DNA from: Purpureocillium takamizusanense
Lineage: Eukaryota > Ascomycota > Sordariomycetes > Hypocreales > Ophiocordycipitaceae
Direction of reading: 5' to 3'
DNA: 64,000 bases
NCBI RefSeq assembly: GCF_022605165.1
Contig: NC_063070.1
Coordinates: 3,286,001 to 3,350,000 of the forward strand
Part shown: in pieces, positions 33,119-44,324 of the stretch
How positions within the stretch are numbered: the first letter of the stretch is position 1
Layout: the number at the start of each line of letters is the position of its first letter
Made by a program: the position numbers and the translations under genes
Notes under the pieces: model-generated
The model's input: the letters and a program-made list of their open reading frames with translations, nothing else
Told to the model about the DNA's origin: nothing
The model's database searches: none

Positions 33119-35102
33119 TTAGAAATGGGGCGTGTTGAGCAGTATGCCCATCAGGCAGCCACCGATCAGACCTGCGATGGGAATTGTCATGATCCAGGAG
33201 AAGACCAGGAGACCTACTCGCTTCCAGTTGACAGCCTTCAAAGAGCCGTTGCAGAGACCAACGCCGACTGTGGCACCCGTAATGCACATAGACGTGGATA
33301 CTGGAAGCGAATACTGTGAGAAGATGAGAACCGTAATGGCAGCTCCCATCTCCATGGACGATCCACGGCTGGGAGAGTGATATGTGATCTTGTTGCCCAT
33401 GACTAGATAGAGTTGTCAGTAATCAGACCATTCGAGTCGCTTGAGCAAAAGGGCATGTGCTCACCCTTCATGATGTTGTATCCGTATGTAATGAAGCCAA
33501 TGCAGATCGTCAACGCCATGACAGCAATCTGCCAGAGAGGAACAGGCGCCTTAGCACCGATAGCCTCGCCAGTAGACCAAGCAGAGTACATGGCAGCCCA
33601 AACACCGACCGCGTTACCAACGTCGTTTGCGCCGTGGGCAAAGGAGGCAGTGCAAGCCGTGATGATTTGCACGAAGGAGTAAAGGTATTCAACCTCATTA
33701 GGGTACTTCTTCGCGAGGCTATAAACACGCGCCATACGGAGGCCCTCCGGGGTGCCTTCGATGCCAATTTGCGCCGTATGGATATCGTAGTGAGCACCGT
33801 AGAGAGCGCAAGCCACAATCATGGCGGGGATGCGCTTGCATAGGGCGATCATGTTATGCGTCTCGTGGATTGATCCGACACCAATAGGATTCGCGTGAAG
33901 TGTTCGCATAGCCCAGCCGAGAGGGCCCTTGGTCTTTCGCAACTTGGCGTGGTGGCGCTCCTGTGCATCTCGCAGCATCTGTTGGTAGTGGTGCTGACTG
34001 TATTCGGCAAGAATGAGCTTCTTCTCCCTTTCGCTGGCTTCAGGGGCAGCCTTGGGCGTAACGTGTCTCGCGCGAAGGTCGGGGTTCTCGTTGATGACCT
34101 TTTCCTTGGGGTCGTCGAGCACACCGCCTTCCTGTGAGGCTACCTGGGAAGCAGCTTCATCTTCGTCATCCGAGTGTTGGATGACGGCGTAGTTGGGAAC
34201 TTTGGCCTCTACCGCGGCCTCTGGCGTGGGTCGGCTGAAGAGGAGGGGGCCGTAAATGGCGTCCCACCATCGCAGCGTGTTGTCCTTCTTGATGACTTTG
34301 GCGTGGACGTACGGCACGAAGAACAAAGCCGACAAGACGAACAAGCCCCAGCCGACGCCAAGAGTGAGGGCTGCGATGTACCACGCAGGCTTCTTGTCCA
34401 GACCTAGGTTGGGGGAGCCTTTATAAACAATCGAGAGCGTGCAAATCGTGCCGGCGATGAGGAAGAAGAAAGGGGAGGTCCAAACAGCCCAGGGCACCGG
34501 GTTTTTGCGCTGATGGACGACCACCTTGATCAGCATAAAGATGATGGCGCCGAAACAGGCGGCAATGGCAGGTGCCATGCCCAGGCCTGCGAAGATAGCA
34601 CCCAGGCCTTTCCCACCGTTCCATCCCCATTGGACGCCGGAGGCACCAACGGTGGCGACGCCCACGCCAGCGATGGCCGAGATGAGGGAGTATGTCGACG
34701 AGACGTGAGCAGAGTGGCGCGTGCACCACATGACCCATAATGAAGCGCCGGCGGCCGCACAGGCAAAGGCCAGAAGCTGAACACCGGCGTTGTCTTGGAA
34801 GGCAGAAACCGGAATGATGCCGTTCTTGATCGTAGAGGCCGTCCGAGCGCCGACCGTCAGGGCACCAAGCATCTCGAAGACCAGGCAAAGAACCATGGCC
34901 TGCCTGTACGTCACCGATCTCGAGGACACACTAGTAGCCCAAGCGTTGGCCACATCGTCTGGTGAAAAAAAAAAGTTAGCTATAATTCGACGGCATGATA
35001 GTGTCTCAGGAAGCAAGACTTACTCGCGCCATTGTTGTATGCCTCTAGCAGTGCAAAGCACGTGCCAATGGCAAAAACATACGTATAAGCGGTAAGCACC
35101 AT
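33119..35102 (-). CDS. Sodium/phosphate symporter, PiT family (Pho89/Pho-4-like)
   Basis: A plasma-membrane inorganic phosphate importer driven by sodium, 618 aa. Exons: 35102-35024, 34958-33465 and 33402-33119 (introns 65 and 62 nt). Both halves of the PiT inverted repeat carry the signature: NNGANDVANAWATSVSSRS across the first junction and SFAHGANDVGNAVGVWAAMY in the second half. A long acidic cytosolic loop (about residues 270-390, with SDDEDEAASQ) separates the halves, as in Neurospora PHO-4 and yeast Pho89. The last exon continues VMGNKITYHSPSRGSSMEMGA. Family members are induced by phosphate starvation at alkaline pH. Its presence about 9 kb from the phosphonoacetate hydrolase may be chance. 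Confidence 0.95.
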
Positions 35103-36420
35103 GTTTGGCAACTTGTAGACGACAAGACTCGTCGTCCGTTTGGCGAAGACTGTTGCCAGAGGGGATGCAAGATCGATGAGAAGGAAAGAACGACAACTGG
35201 ATCGGGGTCCAAAGAGGGACGCGGGCTCAGGATCAAATATCCATTCTGTTGAACGTGGGGTTCGGAGGGCCCTCAATGCTTGGGCGAGCAAAGGATCAAG
35301 CTAGTAAGTATCTCGTCCCCGTCGCATCCTGTTCGCCACAGGCCCGCTGCGCATGGCGTTGCCCTGCCGCTTCTCGACTGTAACAAGCTCACATCGGGGG
35401 ACGTCGATGGAGGCCTCGATCGACATGCGACTCATGGCTCCGCCGCACCTGCAGTGAATGCGCGCCCTGAGGGCTGCGCGAGGTAAATTTTAAGCATAAT
35501 GCACCCCGCCAATGGACGAGTGGCACGGAGCCCACGTTGTGAGCAGACGAGCCGTCATAGGCTCTGTCTTTACCGGGGAACAGCACGCAGTCTGGCGGGT
35601 CGCCGCCTTCGAGGGCGTCAGCTATGTGGACCATGGCTGGAGCCCGCGGGACACCATGCCCGTTCCAGACACCGACCATCTCCCAGGGAGAAATCGGGCT
35701 TGGGAGCACGTGTCTCTTGGCTTCTTTCGAAGTGTGTCGATTGGCCAAGCGAGATACCGAGCTGATGGGTCGTGGACTCGCGATACTCAAACGGGCTCCG
35801 GTCTGGCAAGTTGCATGACAAACGGGCGATGTTGCAGCTGAATTTTTTTCCTCTGGCGCGATTACAATAAATCAAGAACAGTTGCATCGCGGCGGGGACC
35901 AATGCCATCGGAGTAAGGAAACGTGCTGCCCCGTTTCATCACCATGTGATCCTACCACTGCAGCCGCCGGTGAGTTTCGCGCTCAACTGTTACAGAAGGT
36001 GGCGCGGCGGAACTACGGTATGTATGTACGAAGACTCTGACCAAACTCTGACCTGGTTGTCATGCCAGATATGCAGGGTCCTTGCTTCGTACTCTACTCA
36101 TACAAGCCACGGCCCCCGTCTCAAGCTCACACGTTTGGTTCTAGTAATGCTGGGATGACAGTCGTGCTTTGAACCAGTGCTTCTGGTCACGCACATACCG
36201 TTGCAACTGGCCGCCAATTACTTGCAAACTGTGCCGCTGGGTACCTCGTACCGTTTCGTCAGCATCGTGAACGCTGCACTAGTTCGTCGCCACAAACTGC
36301 AAGCAAGCTGTGTGGCTTTGCTCGCATGGCAGAGGCAGGTCATACCCTTACGTTACCCGTTACAAGAAATTAACGATGCCGGGATGGCTCAATCAAATAG
36401 CATTGAAGCACTTCATGCCA
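35103..36420. other. Intergenic, no gene seen
   Basis: About 1.3 kb upstream of the phosphate symporter, including its promoter, up to the polyol-dehydrogenase relic. No supported gene. Confidence 0.4.
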
Positions 36421-36875
36421 ACGTCAGTCGCCCTGCCCCTTGATCAAAATTCTTGATGCCCTCCCCTTTCTGTGTCATGGTCCAGGCCTCCTCAGCTCTC
36501 TCAAGGGCACTGTTGCACTGATGAGTGCTTTGACCAGCACGTGCTGTTCATGGATAAGTTCGAGTGCCGTCTCATAGTCGCCTGGCCCATTTTGAAGATG
36601 ACTTCCTTTCCGCTCGTCTCCATCAAAGGCAGAGTCTGCCACGGCTTGCCCATCCCGACCTGTACAAAGGTACCATCCGCTGCTACGATACAGAGACCAG
36701 TCTGCGTAGATGACTTACTACCCGTGCTATCTATAACAAATTCGATTACTTCTATAGTGTTGGTTTCTCTCCTGGATCTATCCGCATCCTCCGAGGGCGA
36801 GGCCGCCTCATTGGGCATGAACGTCATGCAGCTCGCAATTTTCCTAGCAAACTTTAGCCTTGTTTCATTTATATC
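36421..36875 (-). pseudogene. Relic of a zinc-dependent polyol (sorbitol/xylitol) dehydrogenase
   Basis: The C-terminal half of a medium-chain polyol dehydrogenase can be read on the minus strand in three frames. Frame one runs DINETRLKFARKIASC, then FVIDSTGSKSSTQTG and ADGTFVQVGMGKPWQTLP, ending near VIFKMGQ. A missing base close to 36590 shifts to YETALELIHEQHVLVKALIS ATVP. A second shift near 36500 leads to RAEEAWTMTQKGEGIKN. These blocks follow the family order (cofactor-binding Rossmann fold, then the C-terminal catalytic part). The N-terminal zinc-binding domain is not recognisable. It cannot encode a working enzyme. Confidence 0.72.
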
Positions 36876-37279
36876 GGGTGGTCTTCAGTTACACTTCTTG
36901 CGAGGCCATCATGGTTGGGGCTGACATGTGAGCCTACATCTCCAGAAATTCACAACGTCCGCATTACCAGCGGTCTGGATGAATACATACGTCAGACCCA
37001 TACACTCCAACGTATGAAATGCGGATGTGAACATCGTGAGGATTCTCAATGACCTAAATTGGCCGATACTTGCACCGAGCTTTGCCTGGCCTACATCCCA
37101 TGATTGTTACGTGATCTTATCCTGAGGTGTGTCCTGGTGATGTCGGTGGACTTCCCTACAATACCGCAGGACCCCTCGCACCATCATTCGGCTACGACAC
37201 GGCCCGGCATTTCACGTCGCAACCCAGAACCTTTTGGTGCCTTCCGGTTATGACTGTATTATCAGCTCGATCACCTACT
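36876..37279. other. Intergenic, no gene seen
   Basis: About 400 bp between the relic and the stop of the next regulator. The lost N-terminal part of the polyol dehydrogenase would be expected here, but I cannot recognise it. Confidence 0.4.
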
Positions 37280-39637
37280 TCAATCCACCAGCACAGAATC
37301 GGTCTGGGGCGAACTGCTGTGCTGACCGGGATCGATTTTCTCCGCTTCGCGCTGCAGTAAGTCTGTAATGGCAAGTGTCGAGTATCGCAGATCGTAGAAC
37401 TCGACAGGAAGAACGCACTGCGAGATCGGACTTCGATGCTCGCTCACCGCTGTGCGAATTATCGTCTCGTATCGTCTCGCTAAAGACCATCTTTGTCCGC
37501 AGATATGAAGAGTGAAGGCAAGAGAATGGAGGCTTGCCGGGACGTCTGCATCCAGGGCCTTGGAATACGCTACTCACAGATCACCTGTCAGGTTTGGACA
37601 TACCTACCTCCTCCATGACAGATGGAGCTAAGACGTCGGGAATATTGAGTGCAGAGGACGTACCAACATAGAAGCGTGCTGCTGCGAAAATCGGTAGTAT
37701 AAGATACGGACTCTGGCAGTCCTGTTGGTCCGGACGGATTCTGCGGACTTTTGCTGCCATGTTTTCACATGCATTAACGCATCTTGTTGTAGCAAACGCC
37801 CACTACCACCTGGTCAGTGTTGTGGTTGGGATGAGGTGAGAGACGCATAGCCTGCTACATACCGGCTCAAAGTCCCTGCCAATTTCCCACGGGAAGGGTG
37901 CCATTTGCTGCAACAGCACAATAATAGCTCTATGAGAGACACTTGTTATACAATTTGGAACGGTCGCTCGTCGCCATCTCCTCACGGAGAGGTGCGAAGG
38001 ATCATGGAGATGGTCTTACGTGTTCAGAACACAGTTGGTAAGGGTGATGAACGGTTCCATCTCTCCCTGAGGAAGATGATCTTTCTCCGCATTGATCAAT
38101 CGGAAAACAGCCGCAACGAACTCTTCACGCCACTGTGTCAAGCGTTCATCGAGGCTCTGCGCTGCTGTCTGCCACTCAAGCCTCGTCTCCAGGCGGCTCA
38201 GATCATACGATTTGTTCAAGAAGTTATGCACTGTGCCCAGCTCTTGCAACACGAACATGATACAGAGACAGAACACAGAGGGATACGGTACCTGAGCGTG
38301 CGTGTACCTCTCGATCAAGGGTTCGCGACTAGACCAGGTGGACTCTGAGCACGGAAAACACGCTGCTGGTGGCAACTTCAATGTTAACTGGCTGTTATAT
38401 GACCCCAGGGAAGTCATGCTGTCTAGCATCTCGATCATCCAGTACGCGCGGATAGACTCTTCTTGCTCGATTGCAGAGCTGTTGGCTGCTGCCATTCGTG
38501 GTGGTTGGGGAATCCCAGGTGTGCAGTCGTGGGACCCTTGAGTCGCGACGTAATGAAGGTTGAGAGTCATGGACATCCTGCCTGGTGTTAGTAACTCTGT
38601 CTTGACAATCAGGTAGCGGTGGCGGCCAAGACCGTTTACATGCTGCCAGGAGGTTCCAGTATTTCGTCAGGATGCCTTCGGCGTAGTAGTAGATGCTGAC
38701 AATCAACAACGCTTGCAGAGAATGCAACGAAGCAGTACTCATCGCTTTGCTCACCACCGAGACTCGAAGAGACCGCGCCCATTGTCGCCGCCCTGGGCCA
38801 GGAGGGCTTACGGAGTCAACGGATACCACAGCCACGATGGCATCATACACTACTCTGGATTTCGAGCTCGGCGCGCTGGATGCTTTCTCAAACGAGGTCT
38901 CATGCAATATGGGGAACCAAGGGTGGTACTTTGTAAACCACACAGATCGAACCTTGCTGGCTTCAAGTATACTTGATTGCTCAATTGTCGCTTCGTCGGA
39001 AAAGTCGCCATTGGTACTTGTCTGGCCAACGTCTGGTGCTGCCATGGGGCTGATGGATTCCCACGAGCCTTGCACGAAATGAGGACTGTCGACGGGAGCT
39101 TTACTGAGAGATGGAACATCCGCCATGTAATCAGATGTCCCATGATCCCTGAAGTCCGATAGCGCCGAAGATGTTGGCAGGGCTGCTGGCAGCGTTGTGG
39201 AGGGGGCATGGACTGCCCCTCCAGTGGCCTGCTGAACAGTTCTGACCTGCTCCAGGTTGCCTTCTACTTTTAACAGCCGAGCCTCAATTTTTTCTACTAC
39301 AGTTAGTCATGGGCGTAGATGATTCCAATATCTAGACCTGTAGGAGCGGGTGCAGTTTCTCATTCTATTCGGGGTAACCGTACTCAGCTGCTCTTCCAGC
39401 CGCGACACATAGCCAGCTCGCAGCCCCGGACGATGCTCTCTAGACTTGTATTGGCATTCGAAGTCGTGCCTGGCGCACAAGCCGCATCGGGGCCGTTGTC
39501 GGTCGCATGCCACCTTGCGCTGCCGACAGACAAGGCACCTGCGGCAGCTCTCGTCAGCACCGTGCTTAACATGAGCAGTTTCTTAGGGTCGCACATATTT
39601 CAGGACCTACGCACGCTGCCTTTGACTCGCTGGCCAT
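37280..39637 (-). CDS. Zn2Cys6 transcription factor, seven exons
   Basis: A full-length regulator of 629 aa. Exons: 39637-39615, 39538-39384, 39293-38640, 38581-38020, 37929-37863, 37802-37664 and 37569-37280. All phases close, and the third intron has a perfect TACTAAC branch site. The first exon is only 23 nt. Joined, the start reads MASESKAACLVCRQRKVAC, giving C9-x2-C12-x6-C19-x6-C26-x2-C29-x6-C36. A coiled-coil linker follows (KKIEARLLKVEGNLEQV). The middle-homology region includes WFTKYHPWFPILHETSFE, REESIRAYWMIEMLDSMTSL (in the form EQEESIRAYWMIEML) and IFAAARFYV, ending RWSLARRYETIIRTAVSEH. Without splicing the gene looks broken, but it is not. Target genes are unknown. Confidence 0.88.
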
Positions 39638-40226
39638 GGTGGGCAATGTCGACGGGTTGATGTGTTTCCGAGAACTCGTTCACGTCTTCGTGGGCCGAGT
39701 CCAGGCCGAAAGGGGGCGAGGCGACGCTGGAAATTATATGAGTTGAGCACAGAGTGGAGAAACGGAAAGAACACGGCCCTTGCAATGTCTGCTATAGGCC
39801 AGCGCGATCTAGGTGTTGGTGTTGGCCGTTTGGTTGGGCTTGGAAGTCCTGTACCAACGATCAGTCGAGGATGGAGTTGCGCCCGAACATGACTCACTCA
39901 CGTGTATTCATAACTTTGGCCTTGGCGACTCTATGCCAGGTTAATTCCGGTAATGATGAGCGGGCTTGGGACTCGTAGTCCGAAGAGCGCTGCTATCGGG
40001 CCCAAACGAAGGGTAAAGGAGAGAAAGTACTGTACTGCATAGATGGCGTAGAGCCCTTCTCTGTTGGGTGCACCAATCAGTGAGAGATTGGCACAGGCAG
40101 TGCCGGCGCTGCATACTTCGTAAATGGCTCCATACATGCAGGTATAGGCCGATGATGTTCACTCAGTCGTCACTTGTAACGCGCCTCGACTGCCCCTTTC
40201 CACCAGCAAAAGCAACATAAGTCATC
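39638..40226. other. Divergent promoter region
   Basis: About 590 bp between the divergent starts of the seven-exon regulator and the P-loop kinase. A 68-codon minus-strand hydrophobic frame (39931-40137) has no splice support or family match. Confidence 0.4.
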
Positions 40227-41018
40227 ATGACGGTCAAACCAGTCCCAGCCGCAAAGGCTGAATCCTTCGGCGAAGTAGTGGCAAGACTTGCTTTGAAGGC
40301 TCTCAGTGAGTAAAAATTTGCAAAAGAAGTTCCAGAGGAGGCACGTGTTGATACTAGAGCAGAGAAGTGGAAGACTGCAGGTCCTGGCGAACGCGTCATG
40401 ATTGCAATTGCTGGCATTCCCGGCTCCGGCAAGACGACATTGGCGAAAGCAGTATCGGGCAAGATCAATCAGATCTATTGCAATGAAGGCAGTCAGCCCC
40501 GAGATCAAATGATCTCATGCGTCTTACCCATGGACGGCTTCCATCTGTACCGCTTACAACTAGCAACGATGCCGGATCCAGTCGTGGCCGTTCACCGACG
40601 AGGGGCCGCATTCACATTCGACGCCCAGCGTTTTCATGACCTCGTGGTGGCGTTACGACAGCCTGTTCATGACGATTCCGAGGCCATCTACGCGCCTAGC
40701 TTTGACCACGCATTGAAGGACCCGGTGGAGGACGACATTGCTGTGACTTCTCGGTCGCGCATCGTGATCTTCGAGGGCCTCTATCTCGCTCTAGATAGGG
40801 CACCGTGGAACAAAGCCGCGCAACTCATGGACGAGCTATGGTTTGTGGAGGTCGATCGAGAGGTAGCTCGCTCCCGACTGGTCAAGCGTCATGTCGCAGC
40901 TGGGATTGTTGCCGATGAGGCGGCCGCCGAGCTTCGCGTAAGCAGCACAGATTTTTTAAACGCCGACGACATTCTGGCGAACAGACTACCCATTCAGGAG
41001 CACATCCTTATGGGTTGA
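40227..41018 (+). CDS. P-loop kinase of the uridine kinase/phosphoribulokinase family (Yfh7-like)
   Basis: A small-molecule kinase of 247 aa. Exons 40227-40309 and 40358-41018 are joined over a 48-nt intron in phase 2. The Walker A motif is GIPGSGKT (residues 47-54). Further family blocks are PMDGFHL with its substrate-site Asp, RRGAAFTFD, YAPSFDHALKDPVEDDIAV, IVIFEGLYLALD (Walker B region) and DELWFVEVDREVARSRLVKRHVAAGI, the lid with basic residues. This arrangement is that of fungal relatives of bacterial YggC/uridine kinase and yeast Yfh7, whose substrates are not settled. It probably acts in the cytosol. A shorter model starting at ATG 40398 would lose the N-terminal helix. Confidence 0.86.
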
Positions 41019-41963
41019 AGATTTTAGCTGCACCACTATGCGGGCGATAATGTTGACGGCTTCTTGTCTCAGTAGATGTCTGGCGGTTTCATTGTGGAGG
41101 TAGATTAGGCCGATCGAAGCACGGCCTCAACACCGCCTTGAAAGACCGACCTGGTATATTCTCATAGCACCTCACATTTTCTACCTATCTGGGAAACGCC
41201 CATGATGCGCCACAGATAGTGAATAAAGCGATTTGCCCTCTAAGGTGGTAAGACAGCCAAAGATCATGAACTGTCATCAGTCTCAGCTTGTCTCACTGCC
41301 CGCCCCCTTGCTTCGTACATTGAGTCCTCTTTTTGCATAAAATGCTTTATTGGTAGTAAAAGGGTATCAGTGTCACTCTTTGCCCTTAGGTTGCCGCACA
41401 CTTGCTTGACTTAGACCCCTGCCCGGGCGCAGCGTACTCTCAAAGTGCCGAGACCAAGCCAACGCAGGCGCCGATCTTGAAGAGGGACAAACATGTACCT
41501 ACTTCGTAGGTGACCACGACGGTAGCCAGTCCAGGTGTGCAACCCACCAATGGATCTGGTGCCAACAACGACACCCGCGTCGCTGAGTAACCCTTTGATG
41601 GGGCCCCGCGCAACTTGCAGCCGTTGCCTCTATAAACAAGGCGGCGGCCAAGACACGGCCCGGCTGCTCGTCCTGCTCCCGTGCGCTATCGCTCGATCGG
41701 CACGCAACTCGTGACCTACGGCAGCCAAACGAGCATTGTGCCATGAATACTCACCTCGAAGCGGGAACTGCTTGGCCTCTACGTATATAAGATGCTGCTG
41801 ATAACCTGAGGGGGCGGCGTCCGTATGTCCCCCGCCACTGCATCACCAGCTTCACCTGTCGTGTGTTTGGACTAGGAACAGGACAATTCTGTGCGGTCCA
41901 ATCTGCACTGGGATCGTTAACCATCACCCATCAAACGCGGCTCCATTGTCGGCCTCATACAAC
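41019..41963. promoter_or_regulatory. Upstream region of the UNC93-like transporter
   Basis: About 945 bp with no supported gene. TATATAA at 41784-41790 is a likely TATA box about 175 bp before the transporter ATG. TTGCCG half-sites occur (near 41391), but no full TGCCG-N6-CGG site is present. Confidence 0.45.
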
Positions 41964-43415
41964 ATGAGCGCAATCAAGACCTCTACGACGCCTGCGGGCA
42001 ATCCTGTCGGACCTGCCAAGCGTGACTGGTACCACACCACCATGTTTAACATATCGGTCGTCGCTGTCTGTGCATTTATTGCACCTGGCCTGTGGGCGGC
42101 GATGAATGGCTTGGGGGGTGCTGGTGCCGCGGATCCTCACTATGTCAACGCCGCCAACTCGGTAATCTTCTGCCTGCAGCTTCTGATCTGTATATTCGGC
42201 AGTACCCTCATCGCCAAGATGAGCCTTCGCTGGGCGTTTGCTTTGGGCATGGCGGGATTCCCGGTCTACGCAGCGGCCATCTACTGCAATGTCAAGTACG
42301 GCAATACCTGGTTCATGATGGTGGCGTGTGCCATTGACGGAGTTACCTCTGGTATCTTTTGGCTCACCGAGGGTGCCATCGTCCTGGCATATCCGGAGAA
42401 GCACCGTCGAGGAAAATACCTGGCCTACTGGCTTGCGAGTCGAATTGTCGGTCAGATGATTGGCGGCTTCGTCACCCTTGGACTCAATGCTCATAGGAGG
42501 GAAGTTGGCGCCATCAGTGTCAACACTTACCTCGTCTTCATCTCCATCCAGACGCTTGGCCCGTTCATTGCCGCGCTGCTTTCCCCACCACACAAGGTCC
42601 AGAGGTCCAATGGAGTCCCTGTTATCATCCATCTACCACAAAACATAAAGGAGGAACTCGCCATCATGTGGAGACTGTTGTGTCGCAAGGAAATTCTCCT
42701 TTTGCTCCCCATGATCTTCCAAAGTGTCTTCTCCGAGGCGTTTTTCTCGACGTACAATGCCACATACTTCACTGTGCGTTCGCGCGCCCTGGCCTCCCTG
42801 GTTGCCAGCAGCTGTGTGGTCGTATGCAACTTCTTGTTAGGCTTCTTTTTGGACTGGCGCAAGCCCACGTTGAACACGCGTGCGATTGCTGCGTTTGTCG
42901 TCATCTACACGTTTGAGACGGCCCTCTACATCTACGCAATGATCATGACGAAGAAATACGAAGGAATGGAGACCAAGCCCGTGTTCGACTGGGTCGACGA
43001 CGGGTTTGGCCAGGGTGTTTGCGTCTACATCTTTCTGCTCGTGGGCTTCAATCTCATGTACGACTACTTGTATTGGCTAGTGGGCACTCTGAACCGCGAT
43101 GGAGCAGACATCATTCGTCTGAGCGCAGTCATTCGAGGAGTCGAGAGCGCTGGCCAGGCCATCTCGTACGGCATCAATTCGATCGCGCAGGACAAATTTC
43201 CTCTGTCGGGGGCTGTTGCGGTCAATATGTCGTTCTTCGCAGCCTGCATCATCCCTTCAGCCTTTGTCATCTTCAAAATCGGCATCGTTGATGGTGCCAA
43301 GGTTCATGAGATTATCCAAGACGAGGAGATGCCTGTGGCTGCAACCTATTTAAAGGCAGAGAAGCCAGACGGAAGCCAGGATCGTTCGGATCCCGACGTT
43401 AAGGTGGTTGAGTAG
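41964..43415 (+). CDS. UNC93-like MFS transporter
   Basis: An intronless membrane protein of 483 aa. The start is the first ATG, with a cytosolic N-terminus leading to WYHTTMFNISVVAVCAFIAPG, the conserved first span of the fungal UNC93 (DUF895) group of the major facilitator superfamily. Other conserved features are GLGGAGAADPHYVNAANSV, LTEGAIVLAYPEKHRRGKYL and WLASRIVGQMIGGFVTLGLN between spans 4 and 6, and SEAFFSTYNATYFTVRSRAL in the second half. Twelve spans fit the hydropathy. Substrates of fungal UNC93-like proteins are mostly unknown. It is co-oriented with and about 900 bp upstream of the phosphonoacetate hydrolase, so uptake of a phosphonate or export of a product is a fair guess, not more. 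Confidence 0.9.
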   Translation: MSAIKTSTTPAGNPVGPAKRDWYHTTMFNISVVAVCAFIAPGLWAAMNGLGGAGAADPHYVNAANSVIFCLQLLICIFGSTLIAKMSLRWAFALGMAGFPVYAAAIYCNVKYGNTWFMMVACAIDGVTSGIFWLTEGAIVLAYPEKHRRGKYLAYWLASRIVGQMIGGFVTLGLNAHRREVGAISVNTYLVFISIQTLGPFIAALLSPPHKVQRSNGVPVIIHLPQNIKEELAIMWRLLCRKEILLLLPMIFQSVFSEAFFSTYNATYFTVRSRALASLVASSCVVVCNFLLGFFLDWRKPTLNTRAIAAFVVIYTFETALYIYAMIMTKKYEGMETKPVFDWVDDGFGQGVCVYIFLLVGFNLMYDYLYWLVGTLNRDGADIIRLSAVIRGVESAGQAISYGINSIAQDKFPLSGAVAVNMSFFAACIIPSAFVIFKIGIVDGAKVHEIIQDEEMPVAATYLKAEKPDGSQDRSDPDVKVVE

Positions 43416-44141
43416 ATAGTGCCGGTGTGTTTATCTGAGAACATAATCAAAGCCAGTTAAGTATTGCTGTATCATAGGTCTCCCGTCTACGTGGGCGGCG
43501 CAATTAGGCGCACATCTCAACACGCGGTTTAATGCAAGAGCTTTGCCTCCATGCTGGGTGGTTGTGGGGTGCTCGTTGCTTATATTGAAGTCACCAATCC
43601 TGTTATGCCACAATTTAGTTCGTCACCGTTGACGGGACCAAGAATGGCCTGCCTACAGTTATCGCATCAAGTTAGTTGCTGAAGTGCTATCACCGGTGGA
43701 CTTCTTGTCTGGTGGTTCCTGTTGAGGTGTGGTTGGAGCTTGTTGATGACTGGAGTTACGCGGTTTCAACCCCACCTGCCCACCAGATTTACCCCGCGCT
43801 GTGCTCTAATAAGGATGTGACAGAGCTGTTGCCTCTCATCCCCCACGAATGCATGTCATGGGCGGCACATGCTTTGTCTGAACCATCTTCTATCCGGCAC
43901 TGCTCGATGCGAGGGCTCATCTGCCTCCAATCGTTCGGGTCACGCCTTGCAGATGTACTTCCTTGCATATTGATGCAAGGTGCCGTGTCACCAGATGCTC
44001 TGTCTGGCAAGCGGAACCTGGAGTGGCGGGGCAGAGCCGTCCGATGTGGGCCGCGGGAAGTGGACGCGAGATGGTGGGGGAACCTTGTTGATTCCTTGTT
44101 GGATGGGCCTCATACAGAACTGAGGGTGGAGCCGGCATACT

Positions 44142-44215
44142 TGCCGTCTGGGCGGCGCGTCCGCCGTCCGGGATGCACGACGTCTTGAGGTCTGGAGTGC
44201 GTGCCGTCTGTACGG
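44142..44215 (+). promoter_or_regulatory. Two TGCCG-N6-CGG sites, 60 bp apart
   Basis: TTGCCGTCTGGGCGG ends at 44155, with the CCG-N6-CGG core at 44144-44155. GTGCCGTCTGTACGG ends at 44215, with its core at 44204-44215. The copies share the 9-mer TGCCGTCTG and lie exactly 60 bp apart, which places them on the same face of the helix. Everted CCG/CGG triplets at a fixed spacing are the known target type of Zn2Cys6 dimers. They end 110 bp before the hydrolase ATG. Confidence 0.5.
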
Positions 44216-44237
44216 CATGCAAGCCGTCACCAGAGTG

Positions 44238-44243
44238 TATAAA
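44238..44243 (+). promoter_or_regulatory. TATA box of the phosphonoacetate hydrolase gene
   Basis: TATAAA lies 82 bp before the ATG at 44325. It falls inside an in-frame upstream extension (ATG at 44217), which argues that the true start is the later ATG. Confidence 0.55.
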
Positions 44244-44324
44244 GCATTTACGGATTCTTCATCACCAAGCAAGATACTTCCAACGATAAATCAACTTCCC
44301 ACACATACCAATCAACTATTCATA

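Larger units (their letters stand above)
43416..44324. promoter_or_regulatory. Upstream region of the phosphonoacetate hydrolase gene
   Basis: About 900 bp without a supported gene. Its last 200 bp contain the two TGCCG-N6-CGG sites and a TATAAA box, listed separately. Confidence 0.5.

Noticed and set aside
37280..39637. First impression of a degenerate transcription factor
   Set aside because: Seven exons with canonical splice sites and agreeing phases rebuild a full-length regulator, so it is not a pseudogene.
39931..40162. Transporter-like minus-strand frame
   Set aside because: A single hydrophobic piece without family motifs, lying in a divergent promoter.
44217..44324. Upstream in-frame ATG of phnA adding 36 codons
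   Set aside because: The TATAAA box lies inside this extension and the residues do not look like the family's N-terminus.
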